Assembly: GCF_034134805.1 (NCBI RefSeq)
Contig: NZ_CP139419.1
Location: forward strand, 1,240,001 to 1,304,000
DNA from: Streptococcus sp. S5
GTDB taxonomy: Bacteria; Bacillota; Bacilli; Lactobacillales; Streptococcaceae
Direction of reading: 5' to 3'
DNA: 64,000 nucleotides
Shown: piece by piece, positions 37,139-45,983 of the stretch
Numbering within the stretch: position 1 is the stretch's first letter
Layout of the letters: every line of letters starts with the position of its first letter
Notes under the pieces: generated by a model
Database searches by the model: none
What the model was told of the DNA's origin: nothing
The model's input: only the letters and a program-made list of their open reading frames with translations
Program-made: the position numbers and the translations under genes

Positions 37139-39088
37139 TTAAAACGCAGTCGTTTCTTCCAAGGTAAACTTAACGTTATCTTCAATCCATTGACGACGTG
37201 GTGCAGCCTTATCACCCATAAGGACGGAAACACGGCGTTCTGCACGCGCTAAATCATCAATGGTAACACGGATCAGGGTACGAGTTTCTGGATTCATGGT
37301 CGTTTCCCAAAGCTGATCCGCATTCATTTCCCCCAACCCTTTGTACCGTTGGAGGGTTGCTCCACGGCCAAAGGTCCGACGCAACTCTTCTAATTCGCTA
37401 TCTGTCCAAGCATAGGCTACTTCTTCTTTCTTGCCTTTGCCTTTCGACATCTTATAAAGAGGAGGAAGTGCAATGTAGACATGCCCTGCTTCTACCAAAG
37501 GGCGCATATAGCGATAGAAGAAGGTTAAGAGGAGGGTTTGAATGTGGGCACCATCCGTATCCGCATCGGTCATGATAATGATCTTATCGTAGTTGGCGTC
37601 TTCCACTGAGAAATCTGCCCCAACGCCAGCACCGATGGTGTAGATCATGGTGTTGATCTCCTCGTTTTTGAGGATATCACTCATATTGGCCTTCTCAGTA
37701 TTAAGAACCTTCCCACGAAGTGGAAGAATCGCTTGGAACTTACGGTCCCGCCCTTGTTTGGCAGAACCGCCGGCTGAGTCTCCTTCGACTAGATAGAGTT
37801 CGTTTTTCTTAGGATTTTTAGACTGGGCTGGTGTCAATTTCCCAGACAAAAGTCCCTTGTCCTTTTTACTCTTCTTGCCATTTCGGCTTTCATCCCGCGC
37901 TTTACGAGCGGCTTCACGCGCATCCCGGGCTTTAATAGCCTTACGAATGAGATTAGAAGCCAATTCCCCATTTTCCATGAGGAAGAAGGTCAATTTATCA
38001 GAAACAATGCTATCGACTACTGGACGAGCCAAGGGACTTCCTAATTTGTCTTTGGTTTGCCCTTCAAACTGCAAATGAGCTTCTGGAACCAGGATAGAGA
38101 GAACAGCAGACAAACCTTCACGGTAGTCTGATCCTTCCAGATTCTTGTCTTTTTCTTTGAGGAGTCCTGTCTTTCTTGCATAGTCGTTCATAGCCTTGGT
38201 AATGGCTGTCTTCAGACCTGTCTCGTGGGTTCCCCCATCTTTAGTGCGGACATTATTAACGAAGGACAAGATATTATCTGAGTAGCCATCATTGTATTGC
38301 ATAGCCACTTCTACCTGAAACCCATCTGATTCGCCACTAAAGTAGAGAACCGGTGTCAAAGTTTCCTTGTCTTCGTTCAAGTACTCTACGAAATCTTGGA
38401 CACCATTTTCATAATGAAAGGCCACATGGTTGTCTTCTTCCTTACGGAGATCGGTCAGCGTCAGCGTCACGTCCTTCAGCAAGAAGGCTGATTCTTTGAT
38501 TCGCTCAGCAATGGTATTGAATTTGAAATCTGTCGTTGAAAAGATGGTTGGATCTGGCATAAAGGTGACCTTGGTCCCTGTCTTAGACTTGGGAGCAGAG
38601 CCAATCTTTTCAAGGGTCGTAACTGGTTTTCCCCCATCTTCAAAACGTTGCTTGTAGACAGCTCCATCACGTGTAATTTCTACCTCTAGCCAGCTAGAAA
38701 GGGCATTGACGACAGAAGATCCCACTCCGTGAAGACCTCCAGATGTCTTATAGCCTCCTTGACCAAACTTACCTCCGGCGTGGAGGACCGTAAAGATCAC
38801 CTCAACGGTTGGTTTACCCATAGCATGCATCCCGGTCGGCATTCCACGTCCCTGGTCTTCTACCGATAGAGAACCATCTTTATTAATCGTAACATCGATT
38901 TGTGAGCCAAAGCCAGACAAGGCTTCATCGACCGCATTATCCACGATCTCCCAGACCATGTGATGCAAGCCATTTCCGTCGGTCGATCCGATATACATCC
39001 CTGGACGTTTACGGACCGCATCCAACCCTTCTAGTACCTGAATGGCATCGTCATTATAATTATTAATATTGATTTCCTTTTTTGCCAC
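37139..39088 (-). CDS. parE: DNA topoisomerase IV subunit B
   Basis: 649 residues. ATPase subunit of topoisomerase IV. GHKL ATPase motifs: VDNAVDEALSG, EDQGRGMPTGMH and GGKFGQGGYKTSGGLHGVGSS (in parts); Toprim metal motif DADTDGAHIQTLL with intact aspartates, and EGDSAGGSAKQGRDR. AGGAGG precedes the ATG. Divergent from plsY. Normally followed directly by parC in streptococci; here the accessory insert intervenes. Confidence 0.97.
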   Translation of the reverse strand: MAKKEININNYNDDAIQVLEGLDAVRKRPGMYIGSTDGNGLHHMVWEIVDNAVDEALSGFGSQIDVTINKDGSLSVEDQGRGMPTGMHAMGKPTVEVIFTVLHAGGKFGQGGYKTSGGLHGVGSSVVNALSSWLEVEITRDGAVYKQRFEDGGKPVTTLEKIGSAPKSKTGTKVTFMPDPTIFSTTDFKFNTIAERIKESAFLLKDVTLTLTDLRKEEDNHVAFHYENGVQDFVEYLNEDKETLTPVLYFSGESDGFQVEVAMQYNDGYSDNILSFVNNVRTKDGGTHETGLKTAITKAMNDYARKTGLLKEKDKNLEGSDYREGLSAVLSILVPEAHLQFEGQTKDKLGSPLARPVVDSIVSDKLTFFLMENGELASNLIRKAIKARDAREAARKARDESRNGKKSKKDKGLLSGKLTPAQSKNPKKNELYLVEGDSAGGSAKQGRDRKFQAILPLRGKVLNTEKANMSDILKNEEINTMIYTIGAGVGADFSVEDANYDKIIIMTDADTDGAHIQTLLLTFFYRYMRPLVEAGHVYIALPPLYKMSKGKGKKEEVAYAWTDSELEELRRTFGRGATLQRYKGLGEMNADQLWETTMNPETRTLIRVTIDDLARAERRVSVLMGDKAAPRRQWIEDNVKFTLEETTAF

Positions 39089-39260
39089 AAGGAACCTCCT
39101 GTTTGTTCATCTTTTCTATATTACAGTTTTTTAGGAAATTTTGCAAAATTTTTTCTCTTTATATGGAGATTTCTATATCTCAGTACAAAAAGCTGGCTGG
39201 ACACTTTCTTCAGATGTCACACTTGAACTCCAGAAATTGCTTTTTCTATCGTTGGCTTTT

Positions 39261-39269
39261 TGATATAAT
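39261..39269 (+). promoter_or_regulatory. Extended -10 of plsY, predicted leaderless transcript
   Basis: TGA TATAAT (39264-39269), then GAAAGT, then ATG at 39276: six bases between -10 and start codon. Confidence 0.7.
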
Positions 39270-39275
39270 GAAAGT

Positions 39276-39920
39276 ATGATAAAAGAAATAAGTGTTTTAA
39301 TTTTAGCCTATCTGTTAGGCTCCATTCCTTCGGGATTATGGATTGGGAAAATCTTTTTCCATATTAATTTACGGGAACATGGCTCGGGCAATACAGGAAC
39401 GACCAATACCTTTCGGATTTTAGGGAAGAAAGCTGGAATCATTGTCTTTGCGATTGATTTCTTGAAAGGAACTTTGGCCGTTCTCCTTCCGACTTTCTTT
39501 GGAATTCAGGGGATCTCGCCGATGGTCTTTGGTCTCTTAGCCGTTTTGGGACACACTTTCCCAATTTTTGCTGGATTCAAGGGTGGAAAAGCAGTGGCGA
39601 CGAGTGCTGGTGTCTTACTTGGTTTCTCGCCTATCCTGCTTCTCATTTTAGCTGTTTATTTTGTAGCTAGCCTGTATTTAACCAGTATGATTTCGTTTTC
39701 GAGTGTTACCGTTGCGCTACTCGCAATTCTATCGGTCCTCCTTCTCCCTTTGACTGGATGGATCTTGCACAACTATGATCCACTTTTTACAATCATTGTC
39801 TTGGCCTTAGCTACCTTGATCATTCTACGACACAAGGACAATATCCAACGGATCAAAGAGAAAAAAGAAAATCTCATCCCTTGGGGAAAGAACATCACCC
39901 ATCAACAACCAAAAAACTAG
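39276..39920 (+). CDS. plsY: Acyl-phosphate:glycerol-3-phosphate acyltransferase
   Basis: 214 residues, five membrane spans. First acylation step of phospholipid synthesis, using acyl phosphate from PlsX. The three active loops are seen: [27 protein letters not shown] with the essential Gly/Asn residues, and [15 protein letters not shown] membrane helix starts at residue 5, so the first ATG must be used, although there is no room for a Shine-Dalgarno. Ends in a strong hairpin. Confidence 0.95.
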   Translation: MIKEISVLILAYLLGSIPSGLWIGKIFFHINLREHGSGNTGTTNTFRILGKKAGIIVFAIDFLKGTLAVLLPTFFGIQGISPMVFGLLAVLGHTFPIFAGFKGGKAVATSAGVLLGFSPILLLILAVYFVASLYLTSMISFSSVTVALLAILSVLLLPLTGWILHNYDPLFTIIVLALATLIILRHKDNIQRIKEKKENLIPWGKNITHQQPKN

Positions 39921-39940
39921 AGCAGGCGCTCTAGTTTTTT
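39911..39940 (+). terminator. plsY terminator
   Basis: AAAAAACTAGAGC / GCTCTAGTTTTTT around loop AGGC; overlaps the plsY stop codon. Confidence 0.92.
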
Positions 39941-40002
39941 ATATTCATTAAATAGAAGATCTCTGGAAGAAAGCAAATAGGAGTCTCTCCCTTCTCTTTC
40001 TT

Positions 40003-41286
40003 TTATAACTTCACTTTCAGGAGTCTCTCAATTTCTTGATAAAGAATCTTTGTTGGCTGGTAGGCTTTGCTTTTCTGAGCCAGATCCTTTAGGTGCGACC
40101 AATCTTCCCGAGAAACCAATTCATTAAATAAGCGCAAAACTTCGGAATCTGTCTTTTTACGAGATACCAATCCTACTTGGAATAACTCAGCCCGAACCGC
40201 ATTGTCAAACTGGTCATAGTCCTGGGGCAAAATCAGACTAGGAATCCCCTCTTCGATACATCCCATCAAAATCCCAGCACCTGCATGATGAATGGCAAAG
40301 TCCATTTGATCCAGAACATCTGAATAAGGGAGGTAATCAAAAATCAGAAGATTATCTGACAACATCCTTGGTGGATGCTCCAAACCACTCGGGTCGCCTA
40401 GGGTTACGTAAAAGACATAGTCAGGATGTTCTTGGCTCAAAAGCTTTGCCAACTCCACCATCCGCTCTTTTTCCCATTTTAAATGAGTGCCACAGGTAAC
40501 GAGGACCCGCTTTTTAGAACTCGTAAAATACTGTTTCTGTTCTTGAGGAAGTCGATCAAAAGAGAGACAGCGATAACCAACCCATTTAAGCTGGGAAGGA
40601 AAATCGTCTCGAAACTCCAACTCTTTCATGCCCAGAGCCAAGATTGAATAGGGAGAATAGACCCCTTCTGTCCCATCTTCACGGTAGAGTTTAAAATCCT
40701 TTATGGTATCCAGATTCTTCTTAACCAGCGCAAACCCAACTTTCTTTGCCAGACGGATGACTTGCCTACCCAGAGCATCTCTCCACTTGTAGAAGGTCCC
40801 TTGGTGCGGTTTCCATCCTCCTAGATATGCAGGGGTAGTCGTGCGACTTTCAATCGCTACCGGACTTGGAATGGTCGTAATCCAGGGAATGCCCAAACGA
40901 TCTGCTAAAACTCCAGCAGGAGCGGCTACAAAATCTGCAATAATCAAGTCTGGTTGTCCTTCAGAGTCCCAAATTCGATTTATCTCGTTGAAAACTTCAG
41001 GAATCAGTTTGCTATTAGCCCCTAATTGTTGGTACATGATAAAGAGATTTGCTTGCTTGGCTGTATTGGCTATATCTTCCATGACTGTCGGACGGTCAGG
41101 AAACAAGGCAAGGCAGTCAAAACCAATCTGCTCGACCAATTCCTTTTTTTGAAAACCTGTGATGACTCGAACCTGAAAACGAGGATCCTCCAGCAAGGGC
41201 TTGACCAAAGTCAAAGTCGGAAATAAATGACCACTAAAGGGGACGCTAATCACATCGATTTTTATCACTTTGTCTAATCCAGTCAT
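40003..41286 (-). CDS. MGT/UGT-type glycosyltransferase (GT1, GT-B fold)
   Basis: 427 residues. The N-terminal half has the acceptor-binding start VISVPFSGHLFPTLTL and DLIIADFVAAPAGVLADRLG; the C-terminal half has VLVTCGTHLKWE and the donor-binding signature FAIHHAGAGILMGCIEEGIPSLI(LPQDYDQFDNA) typical of macrolide, sterol and diacylglycerol glucosyltransferases that use UDP-sugars. AAAGGA 7 nt before ATG. Last gene of a four-gene operon with an SDR, a GT2 and a hydrolase (all overlapping). Probably glycosylates a lipid or lipid-like acceptor made by the other enzymes; this is inference from context. Confidence 0.85.
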   Translation of the reverse strand: MTGLDKVIKIDVISVPFSGHLFPTLTLVKPLLEDPRFQVRVITGFQKKELVEQIGFDCLALFPDRPTVMEDIANTAKQANLFIMYQQLGANSKLIPEVFNEINRIWDSEGQPDLIIADFVAAPAGVLADRLGIPWITTIPSPVAIESRTTTPAYLGGWKPHQGTFYKWRDALGRQVIRLAKKVGFALVKKNLDTIKDFKLYREDGTEGVYSPYSILALGMKELEFRDDFPSQLKWVGYRCLSFDRLPQEQKQYFTSSKKRVLVTCGTHLKWEKERMVELAKLLSQEHPDYVFYVTLGDPSGLEHPPRMLSDNLLIFDYLPYSDVLDQMDFAIHHAGAGILMGCIEEGIPSLILPQDYDQFDNAVRAELFQVGLVSRKKTDSEVLRLFNELVSREDWSHLKDLAQKSKAYQPTKILYQEIERLLKVKL

Positions 41287-41902
41287 AAATGATTCCTTTC
41301 ACATCTTCTCTGTATTCATAGCTATAATGATCCGTATCCACTTGGATATTCGCTGAATGGCGGTCCAAAATTCGTGAATAAGGATCTTTTTTGCCTTTGA
41401 TAACCAATGCCTCTACCTCCTTTTGACGTAAGAGAAGCTGGGAAACAGGGCCAAGCGCTATCACGCGCAACCTTGGCAAGGATACCTCCTTCCCTACACT
41501 TCTAAGCCACTGCGTCAGCATATTGACCCCTGAACTCTTACAAACAAGAACCACCTCCTGCACTTCCAGCAAGGGAAACAAGTGTTGTTGTAAGAGCTTT
41601 TGAAAGCGAGGGTTCAAAATCGTATGCCAATAGTAGATGATATTGGATGCAGAGGCCGACATTAGGGATACTTGAGGAAATTTTATATGTTCAAAATCTT
41701 GATTGAAGGGGAAATTACTCTCTACTACTCTATAACCTGATGGACAAATCGCATAGAGGAGTTCCAGTTGTCCTGCTGTCAGTCCGGCACAGGAGTAGTC
41801 ACTGCTCCCACTGAGAAAGAGGACCAAGCGATTAGAGTCTAGCATGGTCTGATCAAGAGATAAATCAGACAAGCGATCTAGATAGGACTTCATCTTACTC
41901 AT
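41246..41902 (-). CDS. Alpha/beta-hydrolase-like protein in the glycosyltransferase operon
   Basis: 218 residues, no signal peptide. Features of an alpha/beta hydrolase: LVLFLSGSSDYSC near the N-terminus (oxyanion-type loop), LVCKSSGVNMLTQW as nucleophile elbow (second Ser of KSSG), IKGKKDPYSR for the acid and DTDHYSYEYRED for the His. The elbow is not the classic GxSxG, so activity or family is uncertain; an acyltransferase or esterase acting on a lipid is plausible. Overlaps the GT2 stop by 8 bp and the GT1 start by 41 bp, showing tight coupling. Confidence 0.65.
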   Translation of the reverse strand: MSKMKSYLDRLSDLSLDQTMLDSNRLVLFLSGSSDYSCAGLTAGQLELLYAICPSGYRVVESNFPFNQDFEHIKFPQVSLMSASASNIIYYWHTILNPRFQKLLQQHLFPLLEVQEVVLVCKSSGVNMLTQWLRSVGKEVSLPRLRVIALGPVSQLLLRQKEVEALVIKGKKDPYSRILDRHSANIQVDTDHYSYEYREDVKGIIYDWIRQSDKNRCD

Positions 41903-43037
41903 AACGAATCTTTCCGTCCGTCACACGAATCTTTCGCCCCCGCCAATTAATCACAGGAGGAGTCACCAGAACATAGATAAACAGCCAAGGAAGCAGGAGA
42001 TCATTCAGCACTTCGTAGATGACTTCATCCAAGTGTAGGCGATTGGATAGGATGCTTTGTCGATAGAGGAGCATCCATACTGCCTTGAATCCCAGTAAGC
42101 CCAATACTAGAAGAAAATACGGCCAACCTAAAAAAAGACTTAAGATCAAAGTTGGAAGAGGTAGAAAACTCGGTAAACCTATGAGACTAAACAGCTTCCA
42201 ATCCAGGTGTTCTTTGAGATAGATAGAGCTAAAGAGAAGCCAACGCTTCATCTGGAGCAAATATTGCTTGGCATCCTTGATAGTCGTTCGAACATTACAG
42301 GTGACCCTTGTTTGGATAATGGATACTCCTTTACTCCTTAAAAAATCGGCCACGGCTAAATCATCACATAGAAAATCCTTAATCGCTGTGAAGAGCCCCT
42401 GGTCTTTTGCAAGTTCTACCGGTAGGATATAGAACATCCCGTTGATGGAGTGATTCGCCTCAACTTCTGCCATGGTAAAATAGGTAATAAAAGAATTGCC
42501 ATTAACAAATGCTGCGACCAGCTTAGACCAGAAATTGCTTCTCTCCTGGTTATAGGGAATGCCTGTCAGAATGACCTCTTGACCCAGATAGTCAGTTAGC
42601 TCACCCATTTTAGAAAAATCAATCACACTATCATCGTCCAAAACAATCAGATAAGGCCGGGTCAGCTCTTCTACAACCTGCTCAATCTTGTAACTCTTGG
42701 GATTAATCCCCTGAGGGACGTCTTCAATGAGAAAGGTACGAATTCGTTGGGCAAAGGAAGCCTCTTGGCAAATCTGATCTGCTACTCGTTGGGCTTCTAT
42801 ATCAGACTGATCAATCAACCAGTAGAATTCTACTGCTTCAGTTTGCTGGAGATTGGCCCGCAAATCACTCTCTAAACGAGGATCCCCTGAGAGGATGGGT
42901 TGGACCACCGTAAAAAGCTCTTCTGGGAAGTCCGCAATATGAGCCTGACTTTTTTTATAATAAGTGAAGGACAGCAACCAACGGATGAGAAATAAGAGAA
43001 GATAAGTAACGGCTAAAAATATAAATACAAATTTCAT
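41895..43037 (-). CDS. Ceramide-glucosyltransferase-like membrane GT2/GT21
   Basis: 380 residues. One N-terminal membrane helix, a GT-A domain, then two or three C-terminal membrane helices, as in ceramide glucosyltransferases and HpnI. Motifs in order: YLIVLDDDSVID (first Asp cluster, metal), CDDLAVADFLRSKG (Asp of the second motif) and QMKRW (QxxRW), the hallmark of processive or lipid GT2/GT21 enzymes. NSFITYF and MFYILP lie between. Acceptor is likely a membrane lipid. Overlaps the SDR stop as ATGA. Confidence 0.82.
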   Translation of the reverse strand: MKFVFIFLAVTYLLLFLIRWLLSFTYYKKSQAHIADFPEELFTVVQPILSGDPRLESDLRANLQQTEAVEFYWLIDQSDIEAQRVADQICQEASFAQRIRTFLIEDVPQGINPKSYKIEQVVEELTRPYLIVLDDDSVIDFSKMGELTDYLGQEVILTGIPYNQERSNFWSKLVAAFVNGNSFITYFTMAEVEANHSINGMFYILPVELAKDQGLFTAIKDFLCDDLAVADFLRSKGVSIIQTRVTCNVRTTIKDAKQYLLQMKRWLLFSSIYLKEHLDWKLFSLIGLPSFLPLPTLILSLFLGWPYFLLVLGLLGFKAVWMLLYRQSILSNRLHLDEVIYEVLNDLLLPWLFIYVLVTPPVINWRGRKIRVTDGKIRYE

Positions 43038-43810
43038 CTATTCAGTCCCTTTTTTAAATATATAGCAAGGAGACGGATGATCCACCTTTGGGGAAGCAAG
43101 CGACCTAGCCAAACTAGCAAGCGATAGCGAAGCCCGATAATCGCATAGGAAGTATCCCTTTCTATAAATCGGATCAACTGCTGAGCGACTTTCTCAGGCT
43201 TCATCTGCAAGCTACCACCTCCCAATGCTTCTACTAGTTTGGGAGGAAAAATAGCTGTTTGGACTGGTCCAAGAATATAGAGACCTAGCTGGACCTGGGA
43301 ATCTGATTGCCTCAGTTCCTCCTGGAGAGCAAGAGTGTAGGTCTGCAAGGCAGCCTTGCTAGCACTGTAGGCTGCTAGATAGGGATGAGGAAAAAGAGCT
43401 GCCAACGAAGACAGCTGGACCAGCTTGATATTCTGATTCTTTTGCACCACCTGCTTGATTAGCTGGACTGGACTATGGTAGTTGAGCTGCCAGAGGTCTT
43501 GCTCACTGGCTGAATCAAGGACACATCCTAGGGAAAAATAGGCTAGTCCCGCACAATTGACAAGAAGATCTGCATCTAGGTTCTCTACAAAAGCTTCTAG
43601 GGCTACTTGATCTAGCATATCTAACGTTAGGATTGACAGTTGCGCCTTGCTCCCAGTTAGTTCCTTTTGAACTTGGGAGAGTTTGTCAGCATCACGACCC
43701 ACTAAGACCAGATGCTCCAGACTTCTTGCCAGTTCTTTCGCTAGCTGCCGGCCAATCCCTCCTGTAGCTCCTAAAATGATTGCTTTTTTAATAGTATCTT
43801 CTATCTTCAT
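43034..43810 (-). CDS. Short-chain dehydrogenase/reductase with C-terminal hydrophobic helix
   Basis: 258 residues. Classical SDR: cofactor loop GATGGIGRQLAKEL (residues 14-27), NCAGLAY, catalytic Ser in QLSSLAAL and YSASK. The last 35 residues (RYRLLVWLGRLLPQRWIIRLLAIYLKKG) are hydrophobic and basic, as in membrane-bound long-chain ketone reductases such as 3-ketosphinganine reductase. First gene of the operon; probably reduces a keto-lipid. Start must be the first ATG (Rossmann strand begins at residue 9); an extended -10 lies exactly 6 nt upstream, so the mRNA is predicted leaderless. Confidence 0.85.
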   Translation of the reverse strand: MKIEDTIKKAIILGATGGIGRQLAKELARSLEHLVLVGRDADKLSQVQKELTGSKAQLSILTLDMLDQVALEAFVENLDADLLVNCAGLAYFSLGCVLDSASEQDLWQLNYHSPVQLIKQVVQKNQNIKLVQLSSLAALFPHPYLAAYSASKAALQTYTLALQEELRQSDSQVQLGLYILGPVQTAIFPPKLVEALGGGSLQMKPEKVAQQLIRFIERDTSYAIIGLRYRLLVWLGRLLPQRWIIRLLAIYLKKGLNR

Positions 43811-43816
43811 AGCTCT

Positions 43817-43825
43817 AGTGTACCA
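43817..43825 (-). promoter_or_regulatory. Extended -10 of the SDR operon, predicted leaderless transcript
   Basis: Minus strand TGG TACACT (-10 at 43817-43822), then AGAGCT, then ATG at 43810. Confidence 0.6.
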
Positions 43826-43890
43826 AATTTCAACCAGTTAGAAAACTCTTACTACCATTCTCCAGCTTTACAGTTCAACCCCTACTTGTC

Positions 43891-43926
43891 AAAAAGGTCT
43901 CTAACGTAAAAATAGAGTCCTTTTTT
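43891..43926 (-). terminator. Terminator-like hairpin after the paralogue pair
   Basis: AAAAAGG.CTCTA pairs with TAGAG.CCTTTTTT around a 9-nt loop, T tracts on both strands. Confidence 0.65.
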
Positions 43927-44168
43927 GTCTTTTGTCTATTTCCCAACCGTACTTCGATAACTACTAGCTATTAGGCGATCAAATAGGAAAGGTCGGTTTA
44001 ATAGCTGTGATGATTACAAATAGTACCAACATGAAAAAGTAAGAGCAAACAAGCAGAGGAATAAGAGTCTACCTGTAGCTTTATTAAACTCATTCATTAT
44101 AGTTACTAGGCCCAATGGAATCAAGAAGAAATAGGTATCTCATAAGATTTCTCTTAGATCAGTATCCA

Positions 44169-44579
44169 CTATAAAGCATCGACTAGGTCCATCAGTATTT
44201 CCATAGGAGTTTTTTTCCTACGACCATTAACAGTTTCGATAAGATGATAAACTTTTAAACGATTGTCATTGCTAAATACAAACTCAAAGCGGAATTCGCG
44301 TCCGTTGGGTGCCACTGTATCATATTTCGTTTTATATTTATCATGAACGGGGCTAACTGGAAACTTATTGAAGAGCAAGCGTCGTTTCTCCCCTGCTTCT
44401 TTCAAACAGTTTTCTAGCTCCTGACAATAGTTATAAAACAGCTGATAGAGGGCTTCTTCTGAAATTCTTCTTCTCCGAACTAATGATGTAAAATCCGAAA
44501 AATTTCTGCGCGGGATTTCAATGCTAAATGAGAATCCCTCTTGGTTGATTCTTTCTAAAAATGCATCTCTTGAAATCAT
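44169..44579 (-). CDS. Hypothetical protein, paralogue of the adjacent upstream gene
   Basis: 136 residues from MISRDAFLE; a frame open further upstream lacks a good start. About half identical to the neighbour at 44636-45001: shared NQEGFSFSIEIP, RRRISEEALYQLF, NGREFRFEFVF and ETVNGRRKKTPMEIL. Soluble, no known motif. The conserved NGREFRFEF/ETVNGR core may be a beta-sandwich or nucleic-acid binding surface; function unknown. Confidence 0.65.
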   Translation of the reverse strand: MISRDAFLERINQEGFSFSIEIPRRNFSDFTSLVRRRRISEEALYQLFYNYCQELENCLKEAGEKRRLLFNKFPVSPVHDKYKTKYDTVAPNGREFRFEFVFSNDNRLKVYHLIETVNGRRKKTPMEILMDLVDAL

Positions 44580-44635
44580 AGAACTACTCTTTCTTTTATC
44601 AATTTGTAGTGAACCCTTATTGTTTCTATACACAG

Positions 44636-45001
44636 TCAATCCATTATGTAATCAAGCAGGTCCATCAGGGTGAGTTTCTTGCGACCATTGACGGTCTCAA
44701 ATAAATTATAAACTCTTAGTTCTTGGTTCTTTTTAAAAGCAAACTCAAAGCGAAATTCGCGACCATTGCATGCCACTACATAAAATCCGGTCTGATACTT
44801 TCTCTTATCCGCTACAGCTTGCTTTTGCCGGTCTTCTACCTCTCTACAAAGTAAAAGAAAGATCTGATAGAGTTGCTCCTCAGAGAGCCTTTTTCTCCAA
44901 ACCAATGACTTGAAGTTATTGTACGTCCACCATGGGATTTGGATGTTGAAAGAAAAACCTTCCTGATTGGCTTTATCGATAAATGCTTTTCTGGAGACCA
45001 T
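44636..45001 (-). CDS. Hypothetical protein, tandem paralogue
   Basis: 121 residues, start MVSRKAFIDKANQEGFSF with AAGGGGAAGTGGT before ATG. It matches the following gene along its whole length but lacks the 14-residue insert FPVSPVHDKYKTKY region. Promoter TGG TATAAT (minus strand, about 45037-45042). The pair is a tandem duplication, 56 bp apart. Function unknown. Confidence 0.7.
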   Translation of the reverse strand: MVSRKAFIDKANQEGFSFNIQIPWWTYNNFKSLVWRKRLSEEQLYQIFLLLCREVEDRQKQAVADKRKYQTGFYVVACNGREFRFEFAFKKNQELRVYNLFETVNGRKKLTLMDLLDYIMD

Positions 45002-45062
45002 ACCACTTCCCCTTCTACTGGAACATCGTTTGACTCTATTATACCATCTTTTATCCTTTCAC

Positions 45063-45093
45063 AAAAAAAGCATCCCAAATGGAATGCTTTTTC
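45063..45093 (-). terminator. Terminator of the YrdC-like gene
   Basis: Minus strand AAAAAGCATTCC pairs with GGGATGCTTTTT, followed by TTTG. Confidence 0.85.
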
Positions 45094-45099
45094 TGTTTC

Positions 45100-45885
45100 T
45101 TAATAGTATTCCCCTTGGCGATAGTTCCAAGAGTTGAAATGATCAGATAAGTGCATCATGATTTTATCGATATCCAATCCTTTACGGATCACAACTGGAC
45201 AAGTATTGACAGAACGGCTACCTGCTCCTTGTTCTGGGATGAGATTTCCTTCGGCATCAACCATAGAAACCATCACACCTTGTTCATAGCGAGTTTCAAT
45301 GGTCTTGTCTGGTTGGATAGAAGCTACATAATCATCGGCTTCGATAACCAAGTCAACGGCACCTTCGATGCGCTCACCGATTCCTTCGACCTTCCCGCGG
45401 TTTCCTTTACCGGAAGGGTTGGCTGAAGAAGCGTAAACCATCTTGCCTTCTTTTTCCCACATTTCTTTGGCGATTTGCTCACCAGCTTTACCAAATTTGA
45501 TGACAAAGCATGAAGTTCCACGAACGTCTGTCATGAGTTCTTCACGTCCATCTCCGAAGGCTTGCAATTTTGCATAGGCATCTTCACGCCAAGGAAGGAT
45601 ACAACCAAGCAAGATATCTTCATCCCAATGTTTTTGGTAGAAGGCTTCGATTTCAGGATTCAATTGCGCAAGGGCACGAAGTTCATCCATACTTCCGCAA
45701 AGAACCACACCTGGTTTGTTACGGTTGCGTTCTTTAGCTTCAAACTTCCGTTCCAAGCCAGCTTTGTCGCTGGTCATAATGATGTAGCCGACTTTGGTAG
45801 GGCAGACGATACAGCCACCCTCTCCTTTAAGAATGTCAAATCCTTCTTGTGAAAGTGTTCCGTCCCATTGAATGTGTTTTGTCAT
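45100..45885 (-). CDS. YrdC/Sua5-family protein (threonylcarbamoyl-AMP synthase paralogue)
   Basis: 261 residues. YrdC fold with the KxR-type motif KERNRNKPGVVL, CFVIKFG and YASSANPSGKGN (S/T-x-N motif), so the nucleotide pocket appears intact. TsaC/Sua5 enzymes make threonylcarbamoyl-AMP for t6A37 in ANN-decoding tRNAs; streptococci have the main gene elsewhere (near prfA), so this is probably a second paralogue with another substrate or role. The promoter (TTGAAT, 17 bp, TACAAT) has a CodY box 14/15 immediately upstream. Confidence 0.8.
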   Translation of the reverse strand: MTKHIQWDGTLSQEGFDILKGEGGCIVCPTKVGYIIMTSDKAGLERKFEAKERNRNKPGVVLCGSMDELRALAQLNPEIEAFYQKHWDEDILLGCILPWREDAYAKLQAFGDGREELMTDVRGTSCFVIKFGKAGEQIAKEMWEKEGKMVYASSANPSGKGNRGKVEGIGERIEGAVDLVIEADDYVASIQPDKTIETRYEQGVMVSMVDAEGNLIPEQGAGSRSVNTCPVVIRKGLDIDKIMMHLSDHFNSWNYRQGEYY

Positions 45886-45915
45886 AAGTCTCTTTCCTTT
45901 TCTATTCTTTTTAGT

Positions 45916-45944
45916 ATTGTATCAAAAAATAGTCTCAAATTCAA
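45916..45944 (-). promoter_or_regulatory. Promoter of the YrdC-like gene
   Basis: TTGAAT (45939-45944), 17 bp, extended -10 TGA TACAAT (45916-45921). Confidence 0.8.
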
Positions 45945-45946
45945 TA

Positions 45947-45961
45947 TATTTTCAGAAAATT
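45947..45961. promoter_or_regulatory. CodY box upstream of the YrdC-like gene (14/15)
   Basis: TATTTTCAGAAAATT, one mismatch to AATTTTCWGAAAATT, two bases upstream of the -35. Confidence 0.75.
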
Positions 45962-45983
45962 CGTAATTCGGTATACAATTTTA

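Larger units (their letters stand above)
43811..44168. other. 358-bp gap upstream of the SDR operon
   Basis: Holds the SDR promoter and a terminator-like hairpin at 43891-43926. The remaining 240 bp show no gene or clear repeat. Confidence 0.6.
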
